Assembly: GCF_009749395.1 (NCBI RefSeq)
Contig: NZ_WBIR01000018.1
Span: 1-64,000, forward strand
From: Agromyces salentinus
GTDB taxonomy: Bacteria; Actinomycetota; Actinomycetes; Actinomycetales; Microbacteriaceae
Length of the DNA stretch: 64,000 nucleotides
Direction: 5' to 3'
In this document: piece by piece, positions 48,124 to 57,003 of the stretch
Layout of the letters: each line of letters starts with the position of its first letter
Numbering within the stretch: the stretch's first letter is position 1
Notes under the pieces: generated by a model
The model's input: only the letters and a program-made list of their open reading frames with translations
Told to the model about the DNA's origin: nothing
Databases searched by the model: none
Made by a program: the position numbers and the translations under genes

Positions 48124-49818
48124 TTGACCACCGCACAACTGACCCTTCGATCCGTCACGCGACGCTTCGCCGACCACGTCGTGCTCGATCGCGTCGACCT
48201 CACCGCGCGACCGGGCGAGCGCATCGGCCTCATCGGCGACAACGGCGCCGGCAAGTCGACCCTGCTTCGCCTCATCGCGGGTGAACTCGAGCCCGACGAC
48301 GGCGAGGCGCTCGTCGTCTCGCCCGGTGGTCGCAGCGTGCTTCCGCAGTCCGTCGAACTCCCCGACGGGGCGACCGTCCAGGACGCCGTCGACCTGTGCT
48401 GGCGCGAGTTGCGCGCCCTCGAGCACGAGCTCCACGACGCCGAGCTCGCCCTCGGCACGCTCGCGACGACGCCCGACCCGAGTCCCGCGGAGGCCGCCGC
48501 GCTCGACGCCGGCCTCGAGCACTACGCGGAACTGCGGGACCGCTACGACGCCCGCGACGGCTTCGGCGCGCCTGCACGCCTGGATGCCGCGCTCCACGAG
48601 CTCGGCGTCGGGCACCTCGGGCGCGAGCGGACGTGGACGTCGCTGTCGGGCGGTGAGCGGAGCCGCACGGCGCTGGCCGCGATCCTCGCCGCCGACGCCG
48701 AACTCCTGCTCCTCGACGAGCCGACGAACGACCTCGACGACGACGCGTGGGACTGGCTCCTGGGCCAGCTCCGCGGCCACCGCGGCACGGTCGTCGCCGT
48801 CACGCACGACCGCGCCTTCCTCGAGGCGTTCACGCAGACGATCTGGGAAGTCGATGCCGGCTCGGTCGCCCGATACGGCGACGGCTACGCCGGGTACCGC
48901 GCCGCCAAGGCAGCCGAGCGCGAGCGGCGCAGGCTCGCCCACGAGGAGTGGGCGGCGGAACTGGCACGACATCGCTCGCTCGTCGAATCGAATGCCGGGC
49001 GGCTCGACGCGATTCCGCGCAAGCTCGACAAGGCGGGCATGGGTGCGGGGCAGTTCCGGGCGCGCGGACGCGACCACGGCGCGATGGGCCGCATCCGCAA
49101 TGCGAAGGAGCGCATCGCCCGACTCGAGGATCATCCGGTCGCGCCTCCGCCGGAGCCGCTGACGTTCGTGCACGAGTTCGAGCGCGGAGCCCCCACCTCC
49201 GTCCCGCTCGAGGCGTCCTCCGCGACGCCGGATGCCGCGATGCCACCGCTCGTCGCCCTCCTCGACGTCCGGGTCGCCGCGGTGCGCGTGGAGCGCCTCG
49301 AACTGCGCGCCGGCGAGCGGCTGCTGATCACCGGCCCGAACGGCGTCGGCAAGACGAGCCTGCTCCGCACGATCGCCGGCGAGGCCGCGCCCGACTCGGG
49401 GTCGGTGCGCGTCCACGGCCGGGTCGGCCACCTTCGGCAGCAGGCCCCGAGCACCGATCGGCGGCGTTCCCTGCTCGAGGCGTACGCCCGCGGCATCCGC
49501 ACCGACGAGGCGAGCGCGGCGGACCGCCTGATGGGGCTGGGGCTGTTCCACGGGCGCGAACTGGGGGTTCCGGTCGGTGGCCTCTCGTACGGGCAGCGCC
49601 GGCGGCTCGAACTCGCGCTCCTCGTGAGCTCACCGCACGACGTGCTGCTGCTCGACGAACCGACGAACCACCTCGCACCCGAACTCGTCGACGAACTCGA
49701 GCAGGCGCTCGCGGGCTTCGAGGGTGCGGTCGTCCTGGTCACCCACGACCGGCTGATGCGCGAGCGCTTCGCCGGCCGGCGCCTCGAGGTCGGGCAGGAG
49801 GCGGCCCTGACCACGTGA
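48124..49818 (+). CDS. ABC-F family ATPase, antibiotic-resistance type
   Basis: 564 residues from TTG 48124 (LTTAQLTLRSVTRRF, ribosome site GGGAAGG nine bases upstream). A longer frame from 48004 runs through non-protein-like sequence. Two ABC domains: GDNGAGKS, LSGGERSRTALAAIL, DEPTNDLDD; then GPNGVGKTS, LSYGQRRRLELALL, DEPTNHLAP. Between them is a long charged linker (roughly 250-340) with PRKLDKAGMGAGQFRARGRD, the region that reaches the ribosomal drug site in ARE-type ABC-F proteins. The leader peptide upstream supports drug-induced expression. Drug class unknown. Confidence 0.9.
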   Translation: MTTAQLTLRSVTRRFADHVVLDRVDLTARPGERIGLIGDNGAGKSTLLRLIAGELEPDDGEALVVSPGGRSVLPQSVELPDGATVQDAVDLCWRELRALEHELHDAELALGTLATTPDPSPAEAAALDAGLEHYAELRDRYDARDGFGAPARLDAALHELGVGHLGRERTWTSLSGGERSRTALAAILAADAELLLLDEPTNDLDDDAWDWLLGQLRGHRGTVVAVTHDRAFLEAFTQTIWEVDAGSVARYGDGYAGYRAAKAAERERRRLAHEEWAAELARHRSLVESNAGRLDAIPRKLDKAGMGAGQFRARGRDHGAMGRIRNAKERIARLEDHPVAPPPEPLTFVHEFERGAPTSVPLEASSATPDAAMPPLVALLDVRVAAVRVERLELRAGERLLITGPNGVGKTSLLRTIAGEAAPDSGSVRVHGRVGHLRQQAPSTDRRRSLLEAYARGIRTDEASAADRLMGLGLFHGRELGVPVGGLSYGQRRRLELALLVSSPHDVLLLDEPTNHLAPELVDELEQALAGFEGAVVLVTHDRLMRERFAGRRLEVGQEAALTT

Positions 49819-49843
49819 CCATGTCGGATGCCGCGAGTAGCGT
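49815..49843 (+). promoter_or_regulatory. Promoter of the FAD oxidase gene
   Basis: GTGACC (49815-49820), 17-bp spacer, TAGCGT (49838-49843), 27 bp before the ATG at 49871. The -35 box overlaps the stop of the ABC-F gene. Confidence 0.5.
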
Positions 49844-49870
49844 GGTCGACGGATGAGAGGGGCTCCACCC

Positions 49871-51238
49871 ATGACCGATGCTCGCGCAACCGTGCTCGAC
49901 GGCCTTCGACCGAACCTCACCGGCACGATCGTGCTGCCGGGCGACGCCGAGTACGACGCCGCACGCGCACCGTGGAACCTCAGCATCGACCAGCGTCCGG
50001 CTGCGGTCGCGGTGCCGGCGGATGTCGCGGACGTGCAGGCGATCCTCGCGGCGGCCGCAGCCGCCGGGCTCGGCGTCACGACCCAGCCCAACGGGCACGG
50101 CGCCGCCGACGACCTCGAGGGGGTCATCGTGATCCGCCCGTCGGCCTTCGACGAGCTCGAGGTCGACGTCGAGAATCGGGTGCTGCGGGTCGGCGCCGGC
50201 GTCAACTGGGGCCCCGTGCTGCAGGCGCTCGACGGCACCGGCCTCGTCGGCCTCGCCGGGTCGAACCCCGAGGTCAACGTCGTCGGCCTCGCACTGAACG
50301 GCGGTCACTCGCTGTTCAGCCGGCGTCATGGGCTGACGGCCCGGTCGATCCTCGCGGTCGAGTTCGTCGACGCGTCCGGCGAGCTGCAGCGCGTGTCCGA
50401 CGTCGACGACGACGTGTCGCTCATCTGGGCCCTGCGCGGCGGCGGCGGCCTCTTCGGGGTGGTCACGGCGATCGAGCTCGCGCTGCATCCGGCGGACACC
50501 CTTTTCGGCGGCAGCCTGGTCTACGCCGAAGAGGCCGCCGTACCCGTCATCTCCGCGGCGTTCGCACTCGCGCGCGACGAGCCGGAATTGGGACTCGACA
50601 TCGGCATGATGCGCTTCCCCGACCTCCCCGTCATGCCGCCGCACCTGCGGGGCCGCACCGTGGCATCGGTCATGCTCGTGCACGTGGGCGACGAGGCGAG
50701 CGGCTCGGCCATCGCCGAGCGACTGCTCTCGGTGGCCGAGCCCATCACGAACGCACTCACGACGTTCACCGTCGGCCAATTGGCGGCCGTCGCCGGCGAA
50801 CCCGTCGAGCCGATGCCGACGGCCGACTTCGGCGCGACCATCGGCACCGACGACGACGCGTTCGCGGCGGAGTTCGTCGAGGCGTTCCTGGCGGGCGCCG
50901 AGCACGGGCTCATGCGCTGCGGGCTCCGTGCGATGGGCGGCGCGACCGCCGACCAGCACGAGGCCGAGCGTGCCGCCGTCGGTGCGATCACTGCGCCGCT
51001 GCTGCTCAACGCCGGAGTGCTGCTCATGAACCCGGCCATCGACCCCGTCGCGGCGCTGCAGCCGCTGCGCGAGCTCGCCGATCGCCACGGCGTCGTCGGC
51101 GGCGTGCCCTCGATGCTCGGCGCCGGGCCGCTCGCCGACGCGTACCCGCCCGCCGTGCTCGAGCGCCTCGCCGCCGTGAAGCGACGCGTCGACCCGAACG
51201 GCCTCATCCGGAGCAACCGGACCATCCACGCCGTCTGA
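49871..51238 (+). CDS. FAD-binding oxidoreductase, berberine-bridge-enzyme type
   Basis: 455 residues. PCMH-type FAD domain: RPAAVAVPADVADVQAILAA, GLGVTTQPNGHGAADDLEGV, NVVGLALNGGHSLFSRRHGL, LIWALRGGGGLFGVVTAIEL; the C-terminal RRVDPNGLIRSNRTI is the berberine-bridge tail. The His of PNGHG is where family members attach FAD covalently. The cysteine used for a second FAD bond in bicovalent members is not at the usual place. AGAGGGG lies eight bases before ATG 49871. Oxidises sugars or secondary metabolites; substrate unknown. Confidence 0.9.
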   Translation: MTDARATVLDGLRPNLTGTIVLPGDAEYDAARAPWNLSIDQRPAAVAVPADVADVQAILAAAAAAGLGVTTQPNGHGAADDLEGVIVIRPSAFDELEVDVENRVLRVGAGVNWGPVLQALDGTGLVGLAGSNPEVNVVGLALNGGHSLFSRRHGLTARSILAVEFVDASGELQRVSDVDDDVSLIWALRGGGGLFGVVTAIELALHPADTLFGGSLVYAEEAAVPVISAAFALARDEPELGLDIGMMRFPDLPVMPPHLRGRTVASVMLVHVGDEASGSAIAERLLSVAEPITNALTTFTVGQLAAVAGEPVEPMPTADFGATIGTDDDAFAAEFVEAFLAGAEHGLMRCGLRAMGGATADQHEAERAAVGAITAPLLLNAGVLLMNPAIDPVAALQPLRELADRHGVVGGVPSMLGAGPLADAYPPAVLERLAAVKRRVDPNGLIRSNRTIHAV

Positions 51239-51251
51239 GCGGTCGGCGGGC

Positions 51252-52049
51252 TCAGGCGTCGCCGAGGAACTCCAGGGCGCCGTGCCGGAACTCGCGCGAG
51301 ACCGGGGCGTTGAAGTGGTGCCGCCCCGGCAGCTCGATGAAGCGGCTGCCGGGCGTCGCCTCCGCCAGGGCGCGTGAGCGCTCGAGGATCGCGTCCTCGC
51401 TGCCCGTGGCGAACAGCACGGGCTGCGTCGGCGGGTTCGCGACATCCGGATCCGCATCGCCCAGCCGCATGCCCTCGGCGAGGGCGATGAGCGCCCTGAG
51501 GTCGTTGCCCGGCACGCGCTCGGTGAGCGTCACGTAGTTCTGCGTGACCTTGTCCTCGACGGGTGTTCCGTGGTCGGCGTACGCGCGAGCCTGGTCGATC
51601 TGCAGGCGTGCGAGCGGCCGACCGTCGGGGATGCCGCCGAGCACGGCCCGCTGCACGCGCTCGGGGTGGGCGACGGCGACCTGCCAGCCCACGCGGGCGC
51701 CGAGCGAGTACCCGACGTAGTGCGCGCTGTCGAGCAGGTAGGTGTCGAGCACGGTGACGATGTCCTCGACGAAGAGGTCCATGGCGTAGGCCAGGTCGAG
51801 GTACGGCTTGTCGCTCGCCCCGTGGCCGCGTTGGTCGATCGCGAGCACCCGGTAGCCGGCCCGCGAGAGGTCGCGCACCCAGCCGGTGTTGACCCAGTTG
51901 TCGCGCGCGCTCGAGGCGAAGCCGTGCACGAGCAGCACGGGCGTCGCATCGTCCGCGCCCCACGAGTAGGTCGCGATGCGCCGCCCGTTGGTGCTCATGA
52001 CGAACTGGGGGGCGGGCATCACGGTCATGCCGGGGATGTCGGTGGCCAT
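51252..52049 (-). CDS. Alpha/beta hydrolase
   Basis: 265 residues. Oxyanion region VLLVHGFASSARDNW, LAIDQRGHGASDKP, nucleophile GYSLGARV, acid in VLFATGSEDAI and His in LPGRHHFNAPVS. The triad is complete. ATG 52049 was taken; ATGs seven and seventeen codons further in are alternatives. CATGAT ends 6 bp before the start and may be a -10 box of a leaderless message. Convergent with the FAD oxidase gene. Substrate unknown. Confidence 0.88.
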   Translation of the reverse strand: MATDIPGMTVMPAPQFVMSTNGRRIATYSWGADDATPVLLVHGFASSARDNWVNTGWVRDLSRAGYRVLAIDQRGHGASDKPYLDLAYAMDLFVEDIVTVLDTYLLDSAHYVGYSLGARVGWQVAVAHPERVQRAVLGGIPDGRPLARLQIDQARAYADHGTPVEDKVTQNYVTLTERVPGNDLRALIALAEGMRLGDADPDVANPPTQPVLFATGSEDAILERSRALAEATPGSRFIELPGRHHFNAPVSREFRHGALEFLGDA

Positions 52050-52101
52050 ACCCACATCATGCCGTGCCGGCCGCCCGGGCCGGCCCCCTCCGGAGAGCGG
52101 T

Positions 52102-52173
52102 ATTCCGGAGATCACGCGCGACACGCCGCGAGAGCGCCGACGAACGCGGCGCGTCGCCGCGAGTCTCCGGAAT
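52102..52173. repeat. Inverted repeat ATTCCGGAGA / TCTCCGGAAT
   Basis: Ten-base arms at 52102-52111 and 52164-52173 are exact complements across a 52-base GC-rich loop, in the 213-bp gap after the mutarotase gene. Possibly a terminator for the leftward fucose operon or a protein site. Confidence 0.45.
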
Positions 52174-52262
52174 TCGGCCGACCGCGCACGCGGCGCGACC
52201 TCGGGCACTTCCTGCCCGCGAGCGCCGCACCGATGCGTCGCCACGGGCGCAGAGGCATCCGC

Positions 52263-52586
52263 TCAGTCGAGGTGGAAGACCTCGGGGAGCTCCATCCACC
52301 ACTCGCCTGCGGCCCGTTCGGCGAAGGGCCGCTGCAGCGGCTCGCACACCGACCACCAGCGCTGCGTCTCGGGGTCCGCGGCGATCGCCGCCATGTCGGC
52401 CTCGAGGTCGTCGCCGACGTACTCCATGTACGAGAACAGCACCTCGCCGTGCCGGTAGATCGAGTAGTTGCGGACGTTGCTGGCGGTGAGGCGCTCGAGC
52501 ACCGCCGGCCACACCTCGGCGTGCAGGCGCTCGTACTCCTCGCGGTGCTCGGCAGGCAGGCCGATGACCGAGGCGAGCCGCTTCAC
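52263..52586 (-). CDS. L-rhamnose/L-fucose mutarotase (RhaM family)
   Basis: 107 residues matching RhaM-type mutarotases: VKRLASVIGLPAEHREEYER, LHAEVWPAVLERLTASNVRNY, FSYMEYVGDD, WWSVCEPLQRPF. They interconvert sugar anomers so that the dehydrogenase gets the right form. Start GTG 52586 overlaps the SDR stop. Last of four overlapping genes (lactonase, FAH hydrolase, SDR, mutarotase), which fixes its role in a deoxy-sugar oxidation pathway. L-fucose is favoured over L-rhamnose because two fucosidases are nearby. Confidence 0.9.
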   Translation of the reverse strand: MKRLASVIGLPAEHREEYERLHAEVWPAVLERLTASNVRNYSIYRHGEVLFSYMEYVGDDLEADMAAIAADPETQRWWSVCEPLQRPFAERAAGEWWMELPEVFHLD

Positions 52587-53353
52587 GAGCGCGCTCCCGC
52601 GGGTCGCGGACGCAGGTGCGAGACGCCGCCGTCGACGTCGAGCGCTGTGCCCGTCGTGGAGACCGAGCGCGGGCTCGCGAGGTAGGCGATCGCCGCCGCG
52701 ACCTCCTCGGGCGCGACCATCCGGCCGGTGGCCTGACGGGCGTCGAGCGCCGCCCGCTCGGCGACGGGATCGGCGAAGCCCTGCAGCATCCGGTCGACGA
52801 AGGGGGTGTGCACCGTACCCGGGCACACGCAGTTGACGCGGATGCCCTCGGCGACGTGGTCGGTGGCCATCGCGTAGGTCAACGCGAGCACCGCGCCCTT
52901 CGACGCCGAGTACAGGGCCCGCTGGGGCAGCCCGTTCAACGCCGCGATCGAGCTGACGTTGACGACGGATGCCGCCTCCGAGCGTCGCAGCCACGGGAGT
53001 GCCGCGGCCGTCACGCGCGCCATGCCGATGACGTTGACGTCGAGCACGCGCGCCCACTCGGCGTCGTCGTTCTCGGCGACGGTGCCGACCGCGCTGATGC
53101 CCGCGTTGTTCACGACGACGTCGATGCCGCCCAGGCGTTCGGCGACCTCGGCAACGGCCCGCTCGATCGAGGCCCGGTCCGTGACATCCGCCGTGAATCC
53201 GTGCAGCGGCTCGGGCAGTCCGTCGAGAGTGCGGTCGAGCACGGCCACGGTGGCGCCGCGCTCGACGAACTCCTTCGCCGTCGCGAGGCCGATGCCGGAT
53301 GCCCCGCCCGTCACGATCGCGACGAGGCCGTCGAACTCGGCGGCGGCGCTCAT
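52583..53353 (-). CDS. Short-chain dehydrogenase, probable deoxy-sugar (acid) dehydrogenase
   Basis: 256 residues, classical SDR: VAIVTGGASGIGLATAKEF, NNAG, catalytic YSASKGAVLALT, CPGTVHTPFVDRMLQGF. The Asp after the second strand (VAVLDRTLDG) favours NAD. In known fucose and rhamnose operons such an SDR is either the sugar 1-dehydrogenase or the 2-keto-3-deoxy-fuconate 4-dehydrogenase. Sequence alone does not decide. It overlaps its neighbours by 4 bp on both sides. Confidence 0.9.
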   Translation of the reverse strand: MSAAAEFDGLVAIVTGGASGIGLATAKEFVERGATVAVLDRTLDGLPEPLHGFTADVTDRASIERAVAEVAERLGGIDVVVNNAGISAVGTVAENDDAEWARVLDVNVIGMARVTAAALPWLRRSEAASVVNVSSIAALNGLPQRALYSASKGAVLALTYAMATDHVAEGIRVNCVCPGTVHTPFVDRMLQGFADPVAERAALDARQATGRMVAPEEVAAAIAYLASPRSVSTTGTALDVDGGVSHLRPRPAGARS

Positions 53354-54210
53354 GCCTGCACCATGGACTGGCTCGCCCGGCCGAGGCCGTCGATCTCGAG
53401 CTCGACCGTATCGCCGGCTCGCAGGTACGGGTTGCCCTCGATGCCGAGCGCGACGCCCGCGGGCGTGCCGGTGTTGATGAGGTCGCCCGGGCGCAGCACC
53501 ATGAACTGGCTGAGGTACCAGATCACGTGCGCGACGGAGAAGAGCATGTCGGCGCTCGTGCCGTTCTGCCGGATCTCGCCGTTGACCCAGAGGCGCAGGC
53601 CGAGCGCCTGCGGGTCGGCGACGTCGGAAGCGGGCACCAGCACGGGGCCGAGCGGGTTGAACGTCTCGCAGCTCTTGCCCTTGTCCCACTGGCCGCCGCG
53701 CTCGAGCTGGAACTCGCGCTCCGACACGTCGTGCGAGACCGCATAGCCGGCGACATGGGCGAGCGCCTCGTCGGGCGATGCGAGGTAGCGCGCCGTCGTG
53801 CCGATGACGACGCCGAGCTCGACCTCCCAGTCGGTCTTCGTCGAGTTGCGCGGAATCAGCACGTCGTCGAAGGGGCCGACCACGGTCGACGGGTCCTTCA
53901 TGAAGACGACCGGCTCGGCCGGCAGCGCGGCACCGGTCTCCTCGGCGTGGTCGCGGTAGTTCAGCCCGATGCAGACGACCTTGCCCGGCGCCGCGATGGG
54001 GGCGCCGACGCGCAGGCCGGTCGCATCGCCGTCGAGGTCGGGCAGCGAGTCGAGCGCGGCCGCGATGCGGGCGACACCGTCGGCGGCGAAGAACGCGCCG
54101 TCGAAGTCGGCCGTGAGCGATCGCGCGTCGAGGGTGCGTGCACCGACGCGGACGACGGGGACCTCGTGGCCCGCGTCGCCCAGTCGAGCCAACGTGAACT
54201 GGTCAGTCAT
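53350..54210 (-). CDS. Fumarylacetoacetate hydrolase-family protein, probable 2,4-diketo-3-deoxy-fuconate hydrolase
   Basis: 286 residues, FAH fold: KVVCIGLNYRDHAEETGA, EPVVFMKDPSTVVGPFDDV, metal-binding glutamates in WEVELGVVIG, and the C-terminal LRPGDLINTGTPAGVALG. Next to lactonase, SDR and mutarotase genes this family member usually splits the 2,4-diketo acid into pyruvate and L-lactate. The start overlaps the lactonase gene end by 8 bp. An acylpyruvase is the alternative. Confidence 0.9.
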   Translation of the reverse strand: MTDQFTLARLGDAGHEVPVVRVGARTLDARSLTADFDGAFFAADGVARIAAALDSLPDLDGDATGLRVGAPIAAPGKVVCIGLNYRDHAEETGAALPAEPVVFMKDPSTVVGPFDDVLIPRNSTKTDWEVELGVVIGTTARYLASPDEALAHVAGYAVSHDVSEREFQLERGGQWDKGKSCETFNPLGPVLVPASDVADPQALGLRLWVNGEIRQNGTSADMLFSVAHVIWYLSQFMVLRPGDLINTGTPAGVALGIEGNPYLRAGDTVELEIDGLGRASQSMVQA

Positions 54211-55084
54211 CGAGGGGCTCCGATTCTGGGAGGGTGTAGAACCTGCGGGCGGTTCCCGCGAGGATGGCGTCGCGCTCGGCGACGGTGAGGTCGGCGAGGA
54301 GCTCGGAGAGCCCCTGCCAGACGTGGGCGTACCCGCCCGCGATGAGCGAGACGGGCCAGTCGCCGCCGTACATGAGCCGGTCGGGGCCGAAGGCCTCGAG
54401 CGCGTGGTCGAGGACCGGTCGCACCTGCTCGACCGTCCAGGAGGCTGGGTCCCCGGTGGCGGCGTAGAGCCCCGACACCTTGCCGTGCACCCGCGGGTTC
54501 TCGGCAACCCGTGCGATGAGGGAGGCCCAGGGCTCCCACGCGTCATCGCCCGGCACGGCCAGGCCGATGGGCGGCTTGTTGAGGTGGTCGAGGACGAGGT
54601 CGAGCTCCGGATGCCGCTCGGAGATCCCGAGCACCGCCTCGAGGTGCTCGGGCAGCACGCCGACGACGTCGAAGGGCACGCCCGCCGCCGCGAGCAGGCC
54701 CAGCGTCTCGTCGACGTCGGGCCGGCGGAGCCAGTTCGGGTCGGGCCGGTCGTGGATCAGGTTGCGCACCCCGCGGAAGAGCGGCCGCCGTCGGAGCTCC
54801 TCGAGGCGTTCCGCGGCGCGGGCCGGATCGTGCAGCGGCACGTAGCCGACGATGCCGTGCACGACGGGGTGGCGGCCCGCGACCTCGAACATGTGCTCGG
54901 TGTCCTCGTCGTTGTCGGCCGACTGCACGAGCACGGTTCCGACGACGCCCGCGGCCGTGAACTCCGGCATCACCTCGTCCATCTCGATCGTGCGGTGCAG
55001 CACCCCGGCCTCAGGGGTGAGCCAGGCGTAGTCGGCCCGCTCGAGGTTCCACACGTGCTGGTGCGCGTCGATGACCCCGGTCAT
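54203..55084 (-). CDS. Amidohydrolase-family lactonase, probable L-fuconolactonase
   Basis: 293 residues, COG3618-type TIM-barrel hydrolase: DAHQHVWNLERADYAWLTPE, FRGVRNLIHDRPDPNWL, LDLVLDHLNKPPI, GPDRLMYGGDWPVSLIAGGY. It opens sugar-1,5- or 1,4-lactones to acids; close relatives are L-fuconolactonases. First gene of the leftward four-gene unit, with GGAGGAGG just before the ATG. The motif at 55097-55113 immediately upstream is a likely site for the divergent FadR-type regulator. Confidence 0.9.
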   Translation of the reverse strand: MTGVIDAHQHVWNLERADYAWLTPEAGVLHRTIEMDEVMPEFTAAGVVGTVLVQSADNDEDTEHMFEVAGRHPVVHGIVGYVPLHDPARAAERLEELRRRPLFRGVRNLIHDRPDPNWLRRPDVDETLGLLAAAGVPFDVVGVLPEHLEAVLGISERHPELDLVLDHLNKPPIGLAVPGDDAWEPWASLIARVAENPRVHGKVSGLYAATGDPASWTVEQVRPVLDHALEAFGPDRLMYGGDWPVSLIAGGYAHVWQGLSELLADLTVAERDAILAGTARRFYTLPESEPLDD

Positions 55085-55096
55085 GCGGCCTCCTCC

Positions 55097-55143
55097 AAAG
55101 ATCTGATGAATTCGAGGGCGGATGTCGCCCGTTCGCCTAGGCT
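55097..55143. promoter_or_regulatory. Candidate FadR-type operator and leaderless regulator promoter
   Basis: AAAGATCTGATGAATTC (55097-55113) lies just upstream of the lactonase ribosome site and shares 12 of 17 bases with AAAGGTTAGATGATTTC at 57004-57020. TAGGCT (55138-55143) is 6 bp before the regulator's ATG, a probable -10 box of a leaderless transcript. Confidence 0.55.
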
Positions 55144-55149
55144 GTGGCC

Positions 55150-55992
55150 ATGACGAGCGAGAAGACCTCCGACGGCGGCCCGGCGCGCTCGCGCGCCCAG
55201 GTCGTGATCGACGGCATCCGTCAGATGATCACGAGTGGCGAGCTGGTCGCAGGGTCCCGGCTGCCCGTGGAGCGTGACCTCGGCGAGCGGCTCGGCGTCT
55301 CGCGCGGACCACTGCGCGAGGGCGTTCGGGCGCTCGTGATCCTCGGCATCCTCGAGACCAGGCAGGGCGACGGCACCTACGTGACCTCGCTCGAGCCCGG
55401 CCGGCTCTTCGAGCCGCTCGGCATGCTCGCCGAACTGCAGAGCCCCGAGAACAACGTGCACCTGCTCGGCGTGCGCCGCGTGCTCGAGCCCGAGGCGGCG
55501 GCGCACGCGGCGCTGCGCATCAGCGATGACGACCTGGCCGAGGCCGGCCGCATCCTCGACCGCGGCGAGTCGCTGCTCACCGACGAGCGCATCGACCTCG
55601 AGGCCACCATCGACGTCGACACCGACTTCCACCGGCTCATCGCGACCGCCAGCGGCAATCCCGCGTTCGCCGCGATCATCGATGCGCTCGTGAGCCGCAC
55701 CGCGCGGGCCCGCCTCTGGCGCGCGATCCACCAGCACGACGCCGTGCACTCGACGCAGCAGGAGCACCGGGCGATCCTCGCCGCGCTCGCGGCGCACGAC
55801 CCCGACCGGGCCCGCATCCGCATGATGGTGCACGTGCTCGGCGTCGAGGAGTACACGGCCGCCCACCTCGACGAGTCCGCGCCCGAGATCGTCGACGGCG
55901 GAGAGCCCGGTGCGGCGCTGCGTGACCGAGGCGATGCGCAGTCGGGCGAGGCCGCCGGGGGCGCCGACTCCGGCGAGGCCGCCGGCTCCTGA
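55150..55992 (+). CDS. FadR/GntR-family transcriptional regulator
   Basis: 280 residues. Winged helix RAQVVIDGIRQMITSGELVA, SRLPVERDLGERLGVSRGPL, LETRQGDGTYVTS; then the helical FCD ligand domain with metal-site residues (DVDTDFHRLIATASGNP; HSTQQEHRAILAALAAHD). The last 30 residues are a Gly/Ala/Asp-rich tail (GEAAGG, GEAAGS). FCD regulators often sense sugar acids, fitting the surrounding genes. Divergent from the lactonase operon, convergent with the aldo/keto reductase. GTG 55144 is an alternative start. Confidence 0.92.
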   Translation: MTSEKTSDGGPARSRAQVVIDGIRQMITSGELVAGSRLPVERDLGERLGVSRGPLREGVRALVILGILETRQGDGTYVTSLEPGRLFEPLGMLAELQSPENNVHLLGVRRVLEPEAAAHAALRISDDDLAEAGRILDRGESLLTDERIDLEATIDVDTDFHRLIATASGNPAFAAIIDALVSRTARARLWRAIHQHDAVHSTQQEHRAILAALAAHDPDRARIRMMVHVLGVEEYTAAHLDESAPEIVDGGEPGAALRDRGDAQSGEAAGGADSGEAAGS

Positions 55993-55996
55993 GCCG

Positions 55997-56971
55997 TCAG
56001 GCATCGCGCAGCAGCCCGCGCTCGGCCAGCGTCGACCACAGCTCGTCGGGCACCTCGGCACCGACCCGCTCGACGGCCTGCTCGACCTGGTCGGCCGTGC
56101 GCATGCCCACCACCACGGAGACGACGCTCGGATGCCGCAGCGGGAAGGCCAGCGCGGCCTCGGGCAGGGTCACCCCGAACGACTCGCACACGTCGGCGAT
56201 CTCGTTGGCCCTCGCGATGACCTCGGCAGGCGCCTGGGCGTAGTCGTAGCGTGCGTCGGCGGGCGGTCGCGGTCGTGAGAGCAGCCCCGAGTTGTAGACG
56301 CCGGCCGCCACGATGGCGACCCCGCGCTCGCTCGCAGCGGGCAGCAGGTCCTCGAGGGCGCCCTGCTCGAGCAGCGTGTAGCGCCCGGCCAGCATGATCA
56401 GGTCGACGTCATGGCGGAGCACGAACTCGGTGGGCATGGCCGACTGGTTCATGCCCGCACCGACGGCTCGCACGACGCCCTCGTCGCGCAGCTCGATGAG
56501 GGCGGGGATCGCCTCGGCATGCGCCTCCGGGCCGTAGTCGTCGGGGTCGTGGAGGTAGGCGATGTCGATGCGGTCGAGGCCGAGCCGCTCGAGGCTCTCG
56601 TCGATCGAGCGGCGGATGCCGTCGCGGCTGAGGTCGAACCGACGGCGGAGGTCGGCCGGAACGTCGAAGCCCTGATCGTCCCGGGCGCGGCCGTCGTACT
56701 CCTCGTTCGGGACGATGAGCCGTCCGGCCTTGGTGGAGAGCACGTAGTCGTCGCGGGGGTAGGCGGCCAGCGCCGCCCCGAGCCGCCGTTCGGAGAGCCC
56801 GAGCCCGTAGTGCGGCGCCGTGTCGAAGTACCGGATGCCGCGGTCGTACGCCGCCGCGACGGCACCCGCCGCCTCGTCGTCGGTGGTGACGCGGGCGAGG
56901 TTGCCGAGTTGCGCGGCACCGAAGCCGAGCTCGGTCAGCGACAGGCCGGATCGCAACGTGCGACTCTTCAT
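55997..56971 (-). CDS. Aldo/keto reductase, probable L-fucose (D-threo-aldose) 1-dehydrogenase
   Basis: 324 residues, AKR barrel: SLTELGFGAAQLGNL, catalytic Asp/Tyr in YFDTAPHYGLGLSERRLG, Lys in VLSTKAGRL, His in IAYLHDPDD. It resembles D-threo-aldose 1-dehydrogenases, which oxidise L-fucose, L-galactose and D-arabinose to lactones. With the lactonase and mutarotase encoded nearby it would open the pathway. GGAGG precedes ATG 56971. -10-like TAACCT overlaps the candidate operator at 57004-57020. Confidence 0.9.
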   Translation of the reverse strand: MKSRTLRSGLSLTELGFGAAQLGNLARVTTDDEAAGAVAAAYDRGIRYFDTAPHYGLGLSERRLGAALAAYPRDDYVLSTKAGRLIVPNEEYDGRARDDQGFDVPADLRRRFDLSRDGIRRSIDESLERLGLDRIDIAYLHDPDDYGPEAHAEAIPALIELRDEGVVRAVGAGMNQSAMPTEFVLRHDVDLIMLAGRYTLLEQGALEDLLPAASERGVAIVAAGVYNSGLLSRPRPPADARYDYAQAPAEVIARANEIADVCESFGVTLPEAALAFPLRHPSVVSVVVGMRTADQVEQAVERVGAEVPDELWSTLAERGLLRDA

Positions 56972-57003
56972 CGAGTTCCTCCAGGCATGAGAACGGGGTG
57001 AGT

